Source: Oscillospiraceae bacterium
Lineage (GTDB): Bacteria; Bacillota; Clostridia; Oscillospirales; Acutalibacteraceae
Reading direction: 5' to 3'
Assembly (NCBI GenBank): GCA_902766855.1
Contig: CACXFE010000038.1
Span: forward strand, 1-5,605
Length of the DNA: 5,605 bases
Position 1 is the stretch's first letter. Each line of letters begins with the position of its first letter. This document shows positions 1 to 5,552 of this stretch, in pieces. The position numbers and the translations under genes are program-made. Under the pieces are notes generated by a model. That model searched no databases, was not told the origin of the DNA, and saw nothing but the letters and a program-made list of their open reading frames with translations.

Positions 1-1893
1 TTTCATATCCGCAATCGGCTCGATCCCGGCGGTGCGGGAAACCAGATCCGCTATAAAACGCCCGGTATCGGGATCGCCCGTTCGATGGAATGCAATTCCC
101 GGGCAGGAGCCGATCAGCACCGCCTTGCCTTTTCCGAAGGCATGGCAGGTAACGGCAGCATCGCCGTTTTCATAGTGCGCCAAAACAGCAGCGTCCTCTA
201 CCTCGAAAGACTGCCGATAATGATAACCGAGGCATTTTTTGCCCTGATTGTTTGCGAATGCGATCATATCCGCGTCGATCTGATCCGCCCAATTTCCTTC
301 ATACGCATTGCGAAAAACCGAGGCGCTCACGGTAGAAGCCTCCCGGCAACCGAACACGGTTTCAAACCCGTATCCCGGCAAGACGGTATGATGCAGATTA
401 TTTTCACTGTTGAAAGCGCCAAACAACGCTTCGGACACCAGCGTGCCGCCATCCGCCACATATCGGCGCACTTTTTCCGCCGCGCGGGAATCCACATAAT
501 ACGGGAGCGGATAATAAATGGCCCGGTAACCAGAAAGATCTTCCTCGATCAGTTGATTTTCCGAAATCACCGTAACCGGCAAATCGGCGTTATAAAGAGC
601 GCGGAATGCCCCTTCGACCGACTGGTGATATAACCGTTCCGAAGATTCCACCGCCCATAAAAAGACCTCATCCGCTTTACTTCTTACAACCGCGATCGCC
701 GGCGCTTTCGGCAAGGCTTTTAATAACCGATCGGTGTGATCTTGCAGCGCGCGATTCACCTTTGCTGCATAGCCGAGCCAAGGCGTTTCGCCGCCGTCCA
801 TCGCGGTCAACCCCCACGCGGGGGCCTCCCAACCGAGGCGCTCCGGCCGATACTGCCAAAACAGAAATCCTTTGATCCCCTGCCCGAACGGCACAAAAAT
901 ATGCCGCTTGATGTCCCGCAAAGACGGAATGGCCGGGTGTGAAAAAGTGGTGCCGCCGATGGCGTGAATTTCCGCGTTGAGAACCCATTTTCCTTTTGCC
1001 GCACCGACACTGCACGCCGCGGAAAAAGGATTGCTCCCGTTACTGTTGCCAAACCAATCCATTTCCTTTGCGAGCAAATAGGATTCCGAGCAGGTGTTCA
1101 CAAAATCAAACTCGGGAACTTCATGCACCATCACGCTGTGCGTGCGATCAAACTTGCGAACCGCCTCGGCGCGCATATGAACTTCTTCGGCAAGGGTTTC
1201 GGCAAAAAAAGCGCGCCAATCGATCATATCCCGGTAAGTTCGCCCGTCACGCGGGGGCTCCACTTCCTCCCAGTCACCATAACGGCGCCCCCAACACTTG
1301 CAAAGCGCTTCCAGCGTGCCGTACTGCTTTTTCAGCCACTCCCGGAAGGCACGAACCGAATGTTCGCAGTAACATACCATATGATCCTGTATCGGCTCGC
1401 GGGCGACGCCGCAGGTCAATTCCGGCTCGTTCCAAAGATCCCAGCAAAACATGGCGGGATGATCGGCGTAACGCTGTGCCACGGCCTCCGTAAAGCGGCG
1501 GCGGCATTCGATGCCCTGCGGGTGGTGCAGGCACGGCCCCGGCGCCCCGCCGATCTGCCGGCAGGATATGGATTGCGGGCGAAGAATACGCCCGCTTGAT
1601 GTGATCATAAAGGACTCCGGATATTTTTTGTTAAACCAATGCGGCGCCACATCATAAATAATGTTGATGACTACCCGAAGGCCGAGATCGCGGCAAATAT
1701 CCATTAAGCGATCCAGATCGGAAAAGTCAAACTGCTCCTCCTTCGGCATATTCCATCCCCATTGCGCCCACAGTTTAACGGTGTTGAAGCCGTGATCACG
1801 AAAAGAGGTCAGATCGCGCAGCCAATCCTCTTCAAGCGGTGTAGGCGCGCGATAATATTGGGCGCCAAACGGAATAAAGGTCAACTCTTTCAA
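1..1893 (-). CDS. GH42 family beta-galactosidase, 3' end beyond the left edge (partial)
   Basis: The minus strand is open without a stop for 631 codons from a TTG at 1893-1891 to the window edge. The start is chosen because AGAGGAGG (1908-1901) lies 7 nt upstream; the first in-frame ATG is only codon 49, inside a conserved strand. No signal peptide is seen, so the enzyme is probably cytoplasmic. Residues about 6-385 form the GH42 (beta/alpha)8 barrel. FIPFGAQYY and VKLWAQWGW are typical N-terminal strands. WDLWNEPE (151-158) carries the acid/base Glu156, and WVLNAEIHA (303-311) carries the likely nucleophile Glu308. Residues about 398-620 resemble the GH42 trimerisation domain (YYPLPYYV, VADGGTLVSEALFG). 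The family is usually about 650-690 residues, so only the small C-terminal domain should be missing. The expected role is hydrolysis of terminal beta-D-galactosides; the natural substrate is unknown. The family Cys cluster is incomplete: Cys174 and Cys176 are present, but the next expected Cys is Ser179. Confidence 0.92.
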   Translation of the reverse strand, partial: MKELTFIPFGAQYYRAPTPLEEDWLRDLTSFRDHGFNTVKLWAQWGWNMPKEEQFDFSDLDRLMDICRDLGLRVVINIIYDVAPHWFNKKYPESFMITSSGRILRPQSISCRQIGGAPGPCLHHPQGIECRRRFTEAVAQRYADHPAMFCWDLWNEPELTCGVAREPIQDHMVCYCEHSVRAFREWLKKQYGTLEALCKCWGRRYGDWEEVEPPRDGRTYRDMIDWRAFFAETLAEEVHMRAEAVRKFDRTHSVMVHEVPEFDFVNTCSESYLLAKEMDWFGNSNGSNPFSAACSVGAAKGKWVLNAEIHAIGGTTFSHPAIPSLRDIKRHIFVPFGQGIKGFLFWQYRPERLGWEAPAWGLTAMDGGETPWLGYAAKVNRALQDHTDRLLKALPKAPAIAVVRSKADEVFLWAVESSERLYHQSVEGAFRALYNADLPVTVISENQLIEEDLSGYRAIYYPLPYYVDSRAAEKVRRYVADGGTLVSEALFGAFNSENNLHHTVLPGYGFETVFGCREASTVSASVFRNAYEGNWADQIDADMIAFANNQGKKCLGYHYRQSFEVEDAAVLAHYENGDAAVTCHAFGKGKAVLIGSCPGIAFHRTGDPDTGRFIADLVSRTAGIEPIADMK

Positions 1894-2030
1894 TGGAAAT
1901 CCTCCTCTGAACAGGATGCGAGCAACCGCAAATGTACCATATTGACAAAACGGTATGGCGTATCCTTTTGTGTGAAAACAAATTGCATTTGCCGGATTTC
2001 TTCTTGCGGCAAATTTTGAAAAACCCGCAT
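1890..2030 (-). CDS. Possible small leader ORF (46 codons) upstream of the beta-galactosidase
   Basis: An ATG at 2030-2028 is preceded, 9 nt away, by GGAG (2043-2040). The frame runs 46 codons and ends in a TGA (1892-1890) that overlaps the TTG start of the beta-galactosidase as TTGA. The product would begin MRVFQNLPQEEIRQ and end SCSEEDFH: polar, with no membrane segment and no family I recognise. The beta-galactosidase ribosome binding site lies inside its last codons, the arrangement expected for translational coupling. In-frame ATGs at 2036 and 2045 would add only a few residues. It may be a coupled leader peptide, a remnant of a larger gene, or chance. The frame continues upstream through antisense tRNA sequence, which is not meaningful coding. 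Confidence 0.3.
   Translation of the reverse strand: MRVFQNLPQEEIRQMQFVFTQKDTPYRFVNMVHLRLLASCSEEDFH
1901..1908 (-). promoter_or_regulatory. Ribosome binding site deciding the TTG start of the beta-galactosidase
   Basis: Read on the minus strand, AGAGGAGG is a near-perfect anti-Shine-Dalgarno match with a 7-nt spacer to TTG at 1893. No ATG or GTG in that frame has a comparable site. This supports a TTG start rather than an internal ATG. Confidence 0.85.
1987..2014. repeat. Perfect 8-bp inverted repeat, ATTTGCCG-N12-CGGCAAAT
   Basis: Arms at 1987-1994 and 2007-2014 are exact reverse complements separated by 12 bp, giving about two helical turns between arm centres. The repeat lies in the presumed 5' leader of the beta-galactosidase, downstream of its candidate promoter. 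It could be an operator for a dimeric repressor or an RNA hairpin. There is no U-tract on either side, so it is not an intrinsic terminator. Confidence 0.45.
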
Positions 2031-2043
2031 TTTCATTCGCTCC

Positions 2044-2107
2044 ATTATTAAAAAAATTAAAATTTTTTCATTTTGGTATTGCAAAAGAAAGAAGTTTATG
2101 ATATAAT
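2044..2107 (+). promoter_or_regulatory. Strong promoter with UP-like element for the tRNA-Val pair
   Basis: TTGCAA (2079-2084), a 17-nt spacer and a perfect TATAAT (2102-2107) point at the tRNA genes. An A+T block of As then Ts (about 2044-2075) just upstream looks like the UP element common at stable-RNA promoters. The predicted start near 2114 leaves a leader of about 10 nt before the first tRNA. Confidence 0.8.
2056..2084 (-). promoter_or_regulatory. Candidate sigma-A promoter for the beta-galactosidase leader
   Basis: On the minus strand, TTGCAA (2084-2079), a 17-nt spacer and TTTAAT (2061-2056) give reasonable -35 and -10 boxes. Transcription would start near 2049, leaving a 5' leader of about 155 nt before the TTG start. 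The region is very A+T-rich, so a chance -10 match is possible. It is the best candidate I see on this strand upstream of the gene. Confidence 0.4.
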
Positions 2108-2123
2108 ACTTTTCGCTTGACAT

Positions 2124-2200
2124 GAAGGCGTAGCTCAGTTGGTTAGAGTACCTGCTTGACATGCAGGGGGTCGGTGGTTCAAGTCCACTCGTCTTCACCA
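2124..2200 (+). tRNA. tRNA-Val (anticodon GAC)
   Basis: A complete 77-nt cloverleaf with encoded CCA. The acceptor stem is GAAGGCG (2124-2130) with CGTCTTC (2190-2196), including one G-U pair. The D arm is GCTC/GAGT. The anticodon stem CCTGC/GCAGG encloses loop TTGACAT, placing GAC at 2158-2160. The variable loop is 5 nt, and the T arm is GGTGG/CCACT around TTCAAGT. The tRNA should read GUC and GUU codons. It is first in a two-tRNA unit, 8 nt before the next. Confidence 0.96.
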
Positions 2201-2208
2201 TCTTAATC

Positions 2209-2285
2209 GGAGGCTTAGCTCAGCTGGTCAGAGTGCCTGCTTCACACGCAGGAGGTCGCGCGTTCGAGCCGCGCAGTCTCCACCA
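2209..2285 (+). tRNA. tRNA-Val (anticodon CAC)
   Basis: A complete 77-nt cloverleaf with encoded CCA. The acceptor stem is GGAGGCT (2209-2215) with AGTCTCC (2275-2281), including one G-U pair. The anticodon stem CCTGC/GCAGG encloses loop TTCACAC, placing CAC at 2243-2245. The T arm is GCGCG/CGCGC around TTCGAGC. It should read GUG. Its anticodon stem and most of the D arm match the preceding tRNA-Val, which suggests an old duplication followed by divergence in the acceptor and T stems. Confidence 0.96.
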
Positions 2286-2287
2286 TC

Positions 2288-2323
2288 GCCGTTTCCCTTA
2301 TAGGAGGGAAGCGGCTTTTTCTT
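2288..2323 (+). terminator. Intrinsic terminator of the tRNA-Val unit
   Basis: GCCGTTTCCCT (2288-2298) pairs with AGGGAAGCGGC (2305-2315) as an 11-bp stem with one G-T pair and a 6-nt loop. TTTTTCTTT follows. It begins 2 nt after the second CCA. There is no T-tract on the minus strand, so it should not stop transcription from the MATE gene, whose stop codon lies inside the hairpin. Confidence 0.92.
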
Positions 2324-3653
2324 TACCGTAATGGTATCGCTTTTTCTGCGTCAGTAAAAACACTGCCGTTACCAGCGCCGCCATTCCTTCCGCGATCACA
2401 CAGGAACACCAGATCCCGTCAGTCCCCCATAAAAGCGGAAGCAACAGTACCGACGCCGTTTCAAAAACAAGCGTGCGCAAAAACGAGATCAGCGCCGAAA
2501 TCAGCCCGTTGTTCAGCGCGGTAAAAAAGCCCGACCCGAAAATGGCGATCCCGGCAAACAAAAAAGAAAATGAATAGAACAAAAACGCGCGTTTGGTCAG
2601 AGCAAGCAGAGCCGGATCATATCCCACAAACAGCATGGAAAACGGAGTGGAAAGCACCTCGCCCAACAAGAGCATTACGACCGAAGACGCGCCGATCAAG
2701 CACAGGCTTTTTTGCAAAAGACTACGCAATTCAGCGTGGTTTTGCGCCCCGTAATGAAAGCCGATCACCGGGGCTGTTCCCACCGAATAGCCAATAAACA
2801 CCCCAACAAAGAATAAACCGACATACATCAGCACCCCGTTGGCGGCGATCCCGTTTTCGCCCGCGTATTTCATCAACTGCATATTATACAGCATACTGAT
2901 AAACGACATGGAAAATCCGGTCATCAACTCGGAAGATCCATTGGTGCAGGTTTTAAGCAAAGCGCGGCCGTCCCATTCCGGCACTGTTAAGCGAAGGCGC
3001 GCAGAGCGCGGGCGCAGAAAATACACCACCGGCACAAAACCACCCACCAGTTGACTGATCGCCGTGGCGCTTGCCGCCCCGGCGATACCCCAACCGAACA
3101 CGGCGATGAACAACCAATCCAGCCCCATATTGGCCACACCCGCCGCCACCGTGACCGCAAACCCCAGTTGCGGTTTTTCCGCGGCGACAAAGAAACTCTC
3201 AAATACATGCTGCAACATAAAACCGGGCAAAGCCATCAAAACGATCCGCCCGTACTGCACGCATTCTTCCAGCATTTCGCCTTCCGCGCCTAACCGCACC
3301 GCGATCACGCGAATGAAAGCGATCCCGCCGGCCGCCAATATCACGCCGGTGCCGATCGCAACGCAAACCAGCATGGAAAACAAGCGGTTGGCCTTCTCCG
3401 CCTGCCCTTCCCCCATGGTTTTGGAAACCAAAGCACTGCCGCCGGTGCCGAACATAAACCCGAATGTTCCGAGGATCATGATAAACGGCATGATAAAATT
3501 AACGGCGGCAAACGGCGTTTTGCCTGCAAAATTCGAAACGAAAAATCCGTCCACCACCCCGTACAGCGAAGTGAAAAGTATCATCGCGATCGACGGCAGT
3601 GTAAACCGCAGGATTTTTCGCGTTGTAAAATGATCTGATAACTGAATAGCCAT
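2298..3653 (-). CDS. MATE family multidrug/cation antiporter (MepA-like)
   Basis: Codes for 451 residues, the usual MATE length. The start is ATG at 3653 (MAIQLSDHF) because GGAGG (3664-3660) lies 6 nt upstream; the frame stays open further upstream, but only through promoter and riboswitch DNA. The protein is strongly hydrophobic and can hold the 12 helices of the family in two related halves. Family-like signatures are YGVVDGFFVSNFAG (31-44) in the first helix region, GTGGSALVSKTMGEGQ (69-84), and VGTAPVIGFHYGAQN (291-305), the matching site in the second half. MATE proteins export drugs, dyes or metabolites across the cytoplasmic membrane in exchange for Na+ or H+; the substrate here cannot be told. 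The gene stands alone with its own promoter, divergent from the riboswitch and symporter. Its last codons (KEKAASLL) are encoded by the tRNA terminator stem. No minus-strand terminator is visible after it. Confidence 0.93.
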   Translation of the reverse strand: MAIQLSDHFTTRKILRFTLPSIAMILFTSLYGVVDGFFVSNFAGKTPFAAVNFIMPFIMILGTFGFMFGTGGSALVSKTMGEGQAEKANRLFSMLVCVAIGTGVILAAGGIAFIRVIAVRLGAEGEMLEECVQYGRIVLMALPGFMLQHVFESFFVAAEKPQLGFAVTVAAGVANMGLDWLFIAVFGWGIAGAASATAISQLVGGFVPVVYFLRPRSARLRLTVPEWDGRALLKTCTNGSSELMTGFSMSFISMLYNMQLMKYAGENGIAANGVLMYVGLFFVGVFIGYSVGTAPVIGFHYGAQNHAELRSLLQKSLCLIGASSVVMLLLGEVLSTPFSMLFVGYDPALLALTKRAFLFYSFSFLFAGIAIFGSGFFTALNNGLISALISFLRTLVFETASVLLLPLLWGTDGIWCSCVIAEGMAALVTAVFLLTQKKRYHYGKEKAASLL

Positions 3654-3672
3654 ATAGTTCCTCCGTGGTGAC

Positions 3673-3701
3673 AGTATACCGCATGAAGATTGAAAAATCA
3701 A
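3673..3701 (-). promoter_or_regulatory. Promoter of the MATE gene
   Basis: On the minus strand, TTGATT (3701-3696), a 17-nt spacer and TATACT (3678-3673). The start would fall near 3666, so the 5' leader is only about 13 nt and barely contains the GGAGG ribosome binding site. No attenuator or operator palindrome is evident. Confidence 0.65.
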
Positions 3702-3747
3702 GAGAATCCGACAAATCCGCAAAAACGCATTTTTTTGCATTTTTCTC

Positions 3748-3776
3748 TTGCTTTTTTGAATATTATGCGTTATACT
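3748..3776 (+). promoter_or_regulatory. Promoter of the riboswitch-symporter transcript
   Basis: TTGCTT (3748-3753), a 17-nt spacer and TATACT (3771-3776). Initiation near 3783 puts the whole glycine riboswitch inside a leader of about 206 nt. The -35 box lies 46 bp from the divergent MATE -35 box. The DNA between them is rich in A and T runs. Confidence 0.75.
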
Positions 3777-3802
3777 GGTATCAAATGAATCATTCAGTTG
3801 AA

Positions 3803-3835
3803 GCACACAGAAAAGCCCCGGGCTTGACCGTGTGC
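3803..3835 (+). ncRNA. Hairpin 5' of the glycine aptamer, candidate ghost aptamer
   Basis: GCACAC (3803-3808) pairs with GTGTGC (3830-3835), enclosing a second helix AAGCC/GGCTT (3813-3817, 3821-3825). The hairpin ends 7 nt before P1 of the aptamer and lacks the conserved glycine-binding core. In known singlet glycine riboswitches, a degenerate ghost aptamer next to the real one makes the tertiary contacts that the second aptamer makes in tandem versions. Position and shape suit this role; the contacts themselves are inferred. Confidence 0.5.
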
Positions 3836-3842
3836 GGATGAA

Positions 3843-3921
3843 ACTTTGGAGAATCCCGTTTAAAGCGGGTGCCGAAGGGGCAAAGTGGATCACACGAATC
3901 TCTCAGGCAAAAGGACAAAGT
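3843..3921 (+). promoter_or_regulatory. Glycine riboswitch aptamer (single)
   Basis: This carries the hallmark glycine aptamer core: GGAGA (3848-3852), GCCGAAGGGGCAAA (3871-3884) and CTCTCAGGCAAAAGGAC (3902-3916 with flanks). P1 is ACTTTG (3843-3848) with CAAAGT (3916-3921). P2 is GAGA with TCTC (3849-3852, 3901-3904). A CCCG/CGGG stem (3855-3858, 3866-3869) forms a side arm. Only one aptamer is present; no second core occurs before the terminator. It senses free glycine in the nascent mRNA and sits directly before a Na+:alanine/glycine symporter, a known gene class for this riboswitch. Confidence 0.95.
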
Positions 3922-3946
3922 GTTGTTAAATTTCTGTCTTTTTGCC
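3906..3946 (+). promoter_or_regulatory. Antiterminator helix of the glycine riboswitch
   Basis: GGCAAAAGGACA (3906-3917) can pair with TGTCTTTTTGCC (3935-3946) over 12 continuous bp with a single G-U, across a 17-nt loop. The left arm is the conserved 3' aptamer core and part of P1; the right arm takes the first four bases of the terminator stem. Aptamer plus terminator and antiterminator are therefore mutually exclusive. Glycine should stabilise the aptamer, free the terminator and switch the gene off. Confidence 0.75.
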
Positions 3947-3975
3947 GAACGGTTTTTCCGTTCGGCACTTTTTTT
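3943..3975 (+). terminator. Riboswitch-controlled intrinsic terminator
   Basis: TGCCGAACGG (3943-3952) pairs perfectly with CCGTTCGGCA (3958-3967) around a TTTTT loop, followed by C and seven Ts (3969-3975). It ends right at the GGAGG ribosome binding site (3976-3980) of the symporter. It forms the expression platform of the glycine riboswitch. Confidence 0.93.
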
Positions 3976-3988
3976 GGAGGTTGAAAAA

Positions 3989-5491
3989 ATGGAAGCATTT
4001 ATCAAAAAACTGACCGAGATCAACGATGCGATCAACGGCTTTGTCTGGGTAAAGATCGGGTTGTTTCTCTTGCTCGGAACCGGCATTCTGCTCACGGTCA
4101 GCACCAAGTTTTTCCAATTATCGCATATCGGGCACTGGTGGAAAAGCACGATCGGCGGTGTTTTTAAGAAAGACAGCGCCGCCACCCGCAAAACCGATAA
4201 AAAAAGCATTTCGCAATTTCAGGCTCTTTGCACCGCCCTTGCCGCCACCATCGGCACCGGCAATATCGCCGGCGTATCGGCGGCTATCGTGATCGGCGGG
4301 CCGGGCGCGGTTTTCTGGATGTGGGTTGCCGCCTTTTTCGGAATGATGACCAACTATTCGGAAAATGTGTTGGGCATTTACTTCCGCCGCAAAAATAAAA
4401 ACGGCGAATGGGCTGGCGGCCCGATGTACTACTTGCAGGACGGACTCGGCGCAAAAAAACACTGCCGCGGGCTTGGCAGGTTTTTAGCGATTCTCTTTTC
4501 GATTTTTGCGATCCTCGCCTCTTTCGGGATCGGCAATATGGGGCAGGTCAACAAAATCACCCTCAATTTGCAATCCGCCTTTTTTAACAACGCGCCGGAA
4601 TGGACGCTTGCGGGCATCCCGATGGTTCCCTTCCTGATCGGTGTCTTTCTTTTGATCGTTTCCGCACTGATCATCATCGGCGGGTTACAGCGCATTGCCG
4701 CAGTTGCGGAACGCATCGTCCCCTTTATGGCGATTCTTTATGTTTTGGGCACTTTGGTGGTCTTTTGCGCCCATATTTCCAGCATCGGCGCCATGTTTAC
4801 CGCCATTTTCAAATTTGCGTTCGGCGTGAAGGCCGTAGGCGGCGCCGCCGCCGGGATCGTGTTCAAAACCGTTGTGACGCAAGGATTTAAAAGAGGGGTA
4901 TTTTCAAATGAAGCCGGGCTTGGCAGTTCGGTTATGGTACACTCCTCCTCCAATGTGAAAGAGCCGGTCACCCAAGGAATGTGGGGCATTTTCGAAGTCT
5001 TCTTTGATACCTTTGTCGTTTGCACCATGACGGCGGTCGCCGTGCTTTCATCCGGCTATATTGATTTGAAAACCGGGCTTGCCAAAGCCGGTACGAACGA
5101 CGCTACCCTGGTAGCACAGGCGTTCAGCAATGTTTTCGGCAAAGGCGGCGAGATCTTTGTGGCACTGGCGATTTTACTGTTTGCTTTTACCACCGTACTC
5201 GGTTGGTCGCAATACGGCTCTCGGGCGGTGGAATACCTGTTCGGGGAAAAAGCGGTGAAAATTTATCAGGTCGTTTTCGTTTTGATGATCCTGTCCGGCG
5301 CTTTGATGACTTCTTCACTTGCATGGGATATTTCCGATACTTTCAACGGTTTGATGATGATTCCCAACCTGATCGGCGTATTGGTGCTGTTCCCGGTGGT
5401 TGTGAAAATCACTTCCAACTATAAGGCGCGCATTTTGAAAAAACAGGATCTTTCCCCACTTTGCAGTTATACCGATGAGCAGCAATCATGA
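3989..5491 (+). CDS. Sodium:alanine/glycine symporter (AGCS family)
   Basis: Codes for 500 residues. The start is ATG at 3989, 8 nt after GGAGG (3976-3980); the upstream in-frame GTG at 3869 lies inside the aptamer and would read through the terminator. The AGCS signature GGPGAVFWMWVAAFFG is at 103-118, right after the substrate/Na+-binding loop TIGTGNIAGVSAA (87-99). Further family blocks are WAGGPMYYLQDGLG (141-154), SFGIGNMGQVN (178-188), GVFSNEAGLGSS (303-314) and TTVLGWSQYG (401-410). The many hydrophobic segments fit the roughly 11-helix LeuT-like fold. Family members import alanine and/or glycine with Na+ across the cytoplasmic membrane. The glycine riboswitch in its leader argues that glycine is a physiological substrate. 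Expression is probably repressed by glycine. The polar tail ending DEQQS is ordinary. The gene appears monocistronic, followed by terminators. Confidence 0.95.
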   Translation: MEAFIKKLTEINDAINGFVWVKIGLFLLLGTGILLTVSTKFFQLSHIGHWWKSTIGGVFKKDSAATRKTDKKSISQFQALCTALAATIGTGNIAGVSAAIVIGGPGAVFWMWVAAFFGMMTNYSENVLGIYFRRKNKNGEWAGGPMYYLQDGLGAKKHCRGLGRFLAILFSIFAILASFGIGNMGQVNKITLNLQSAFFNNAPEWTLAGIPMVPFLIGVFLLIVSALIIIGGLQRIAAVAERIVPFMAILYVLGTLVVFCAHISSIGAMFTAIFKFAFGVKAVGGAAAGIVFKTVVTQGFKRGVFSNEAGLGSSVMVHSSSNVKEPVTQGMWGIFEVFFDTFVVCTMTAVAVLSSGYIDLKTGLAKAGTNDATLVAQAFSNVFGKGGEIFVALAILLFAFTTVLGWSQYGSRAVEYLFGEKAVKIYQVVFVLMILSGALMTSSLAWDISDTFNGLMMIPNLIGVLVLFPVVVKITSNYKARILKKQDLSPLCSYTDEQQS

Positions 5492-5495
5492 ATAT

Positions 5496-5522
5496 AAAAA
5501 ATGCGCCGGAAACGGCGCATTT
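5496..5522 (-). terminator. Intrinsic terminator with its T-tract on the minus strand
   Basis: ATGCGCCG (5501-5508) and CGGCGCAT (5513-5520) pair around GAAA, extendable by two A-T pairs. On the plus strand only a short TTT follows. On the minus strand the hairpin is followed by a run of Ts (complement of 5500-5496). It is therefore better placed to end a minus-strand transcript entering from the right, while possibly slowing symporter transcription. Confidence 0.7.
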
Positions 5523-5552
5523 CAGTCTGTCGAAAAACCAAAATCAACCACT

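Noticed and set aside
85..1599. Several plus-strand open frames of 70-210 codons
   Set aside because: They lie opposite the beta-galactosidase. Their translations show no family features, while the minus-strand frame is open throughout with catalytic motifs and a ribosome binding site.
2046..2201. Minus-strand coding frame reading MVKTSGLEPPTPCMSS and onward
   Set aside because: This is the antisense translation of a tRNA gene, a frequent false protein in databases. Only the part downstream of about 2045 is kept as a weak leader-ORF candidate.
2570..3633. Plus-strand open frames opposite the MATE gene
   Set aside because: Low-complexity Arg/Pro/Thr-rich or otherwise featureless translations opposite a clear membrane transporter gene; no promoter or ribosome binding site supports them.
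3726..3745. T-rich palindrome-like DNA between the divergent promoters (GCA-T6-TGC)
   Set aside because: Only 3 bp of pairing around a T run. Too weak to call an operator or terminator.
3654..3893. Upstream extension of the MATE reading frame by about 80 codons
   Set aside because: It runs antisense to the glycine riboswitch and through both divergent promoters, and has no ribosome binding site. The ATG at 3653 has a good one and gives the normal family length.
3843..3942. Tandem glycine riboswitch with two aptamers
   Set aside because: Only one copy of the GCCGAAGGGGCAA and CTCTCAGGCAAAAGGAC core is present. The 5' hairpin lacks the core and the 3' side goes straight into the terminator.
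3869..3988. GTG-started N-terminal extension of the symporter
   Set aside because: The GTG lies in the aptamer core and the extension would translate the riboswitch and its terminator. The ATG at 3989 follows GGAGG and begins a normal family N-terminus.
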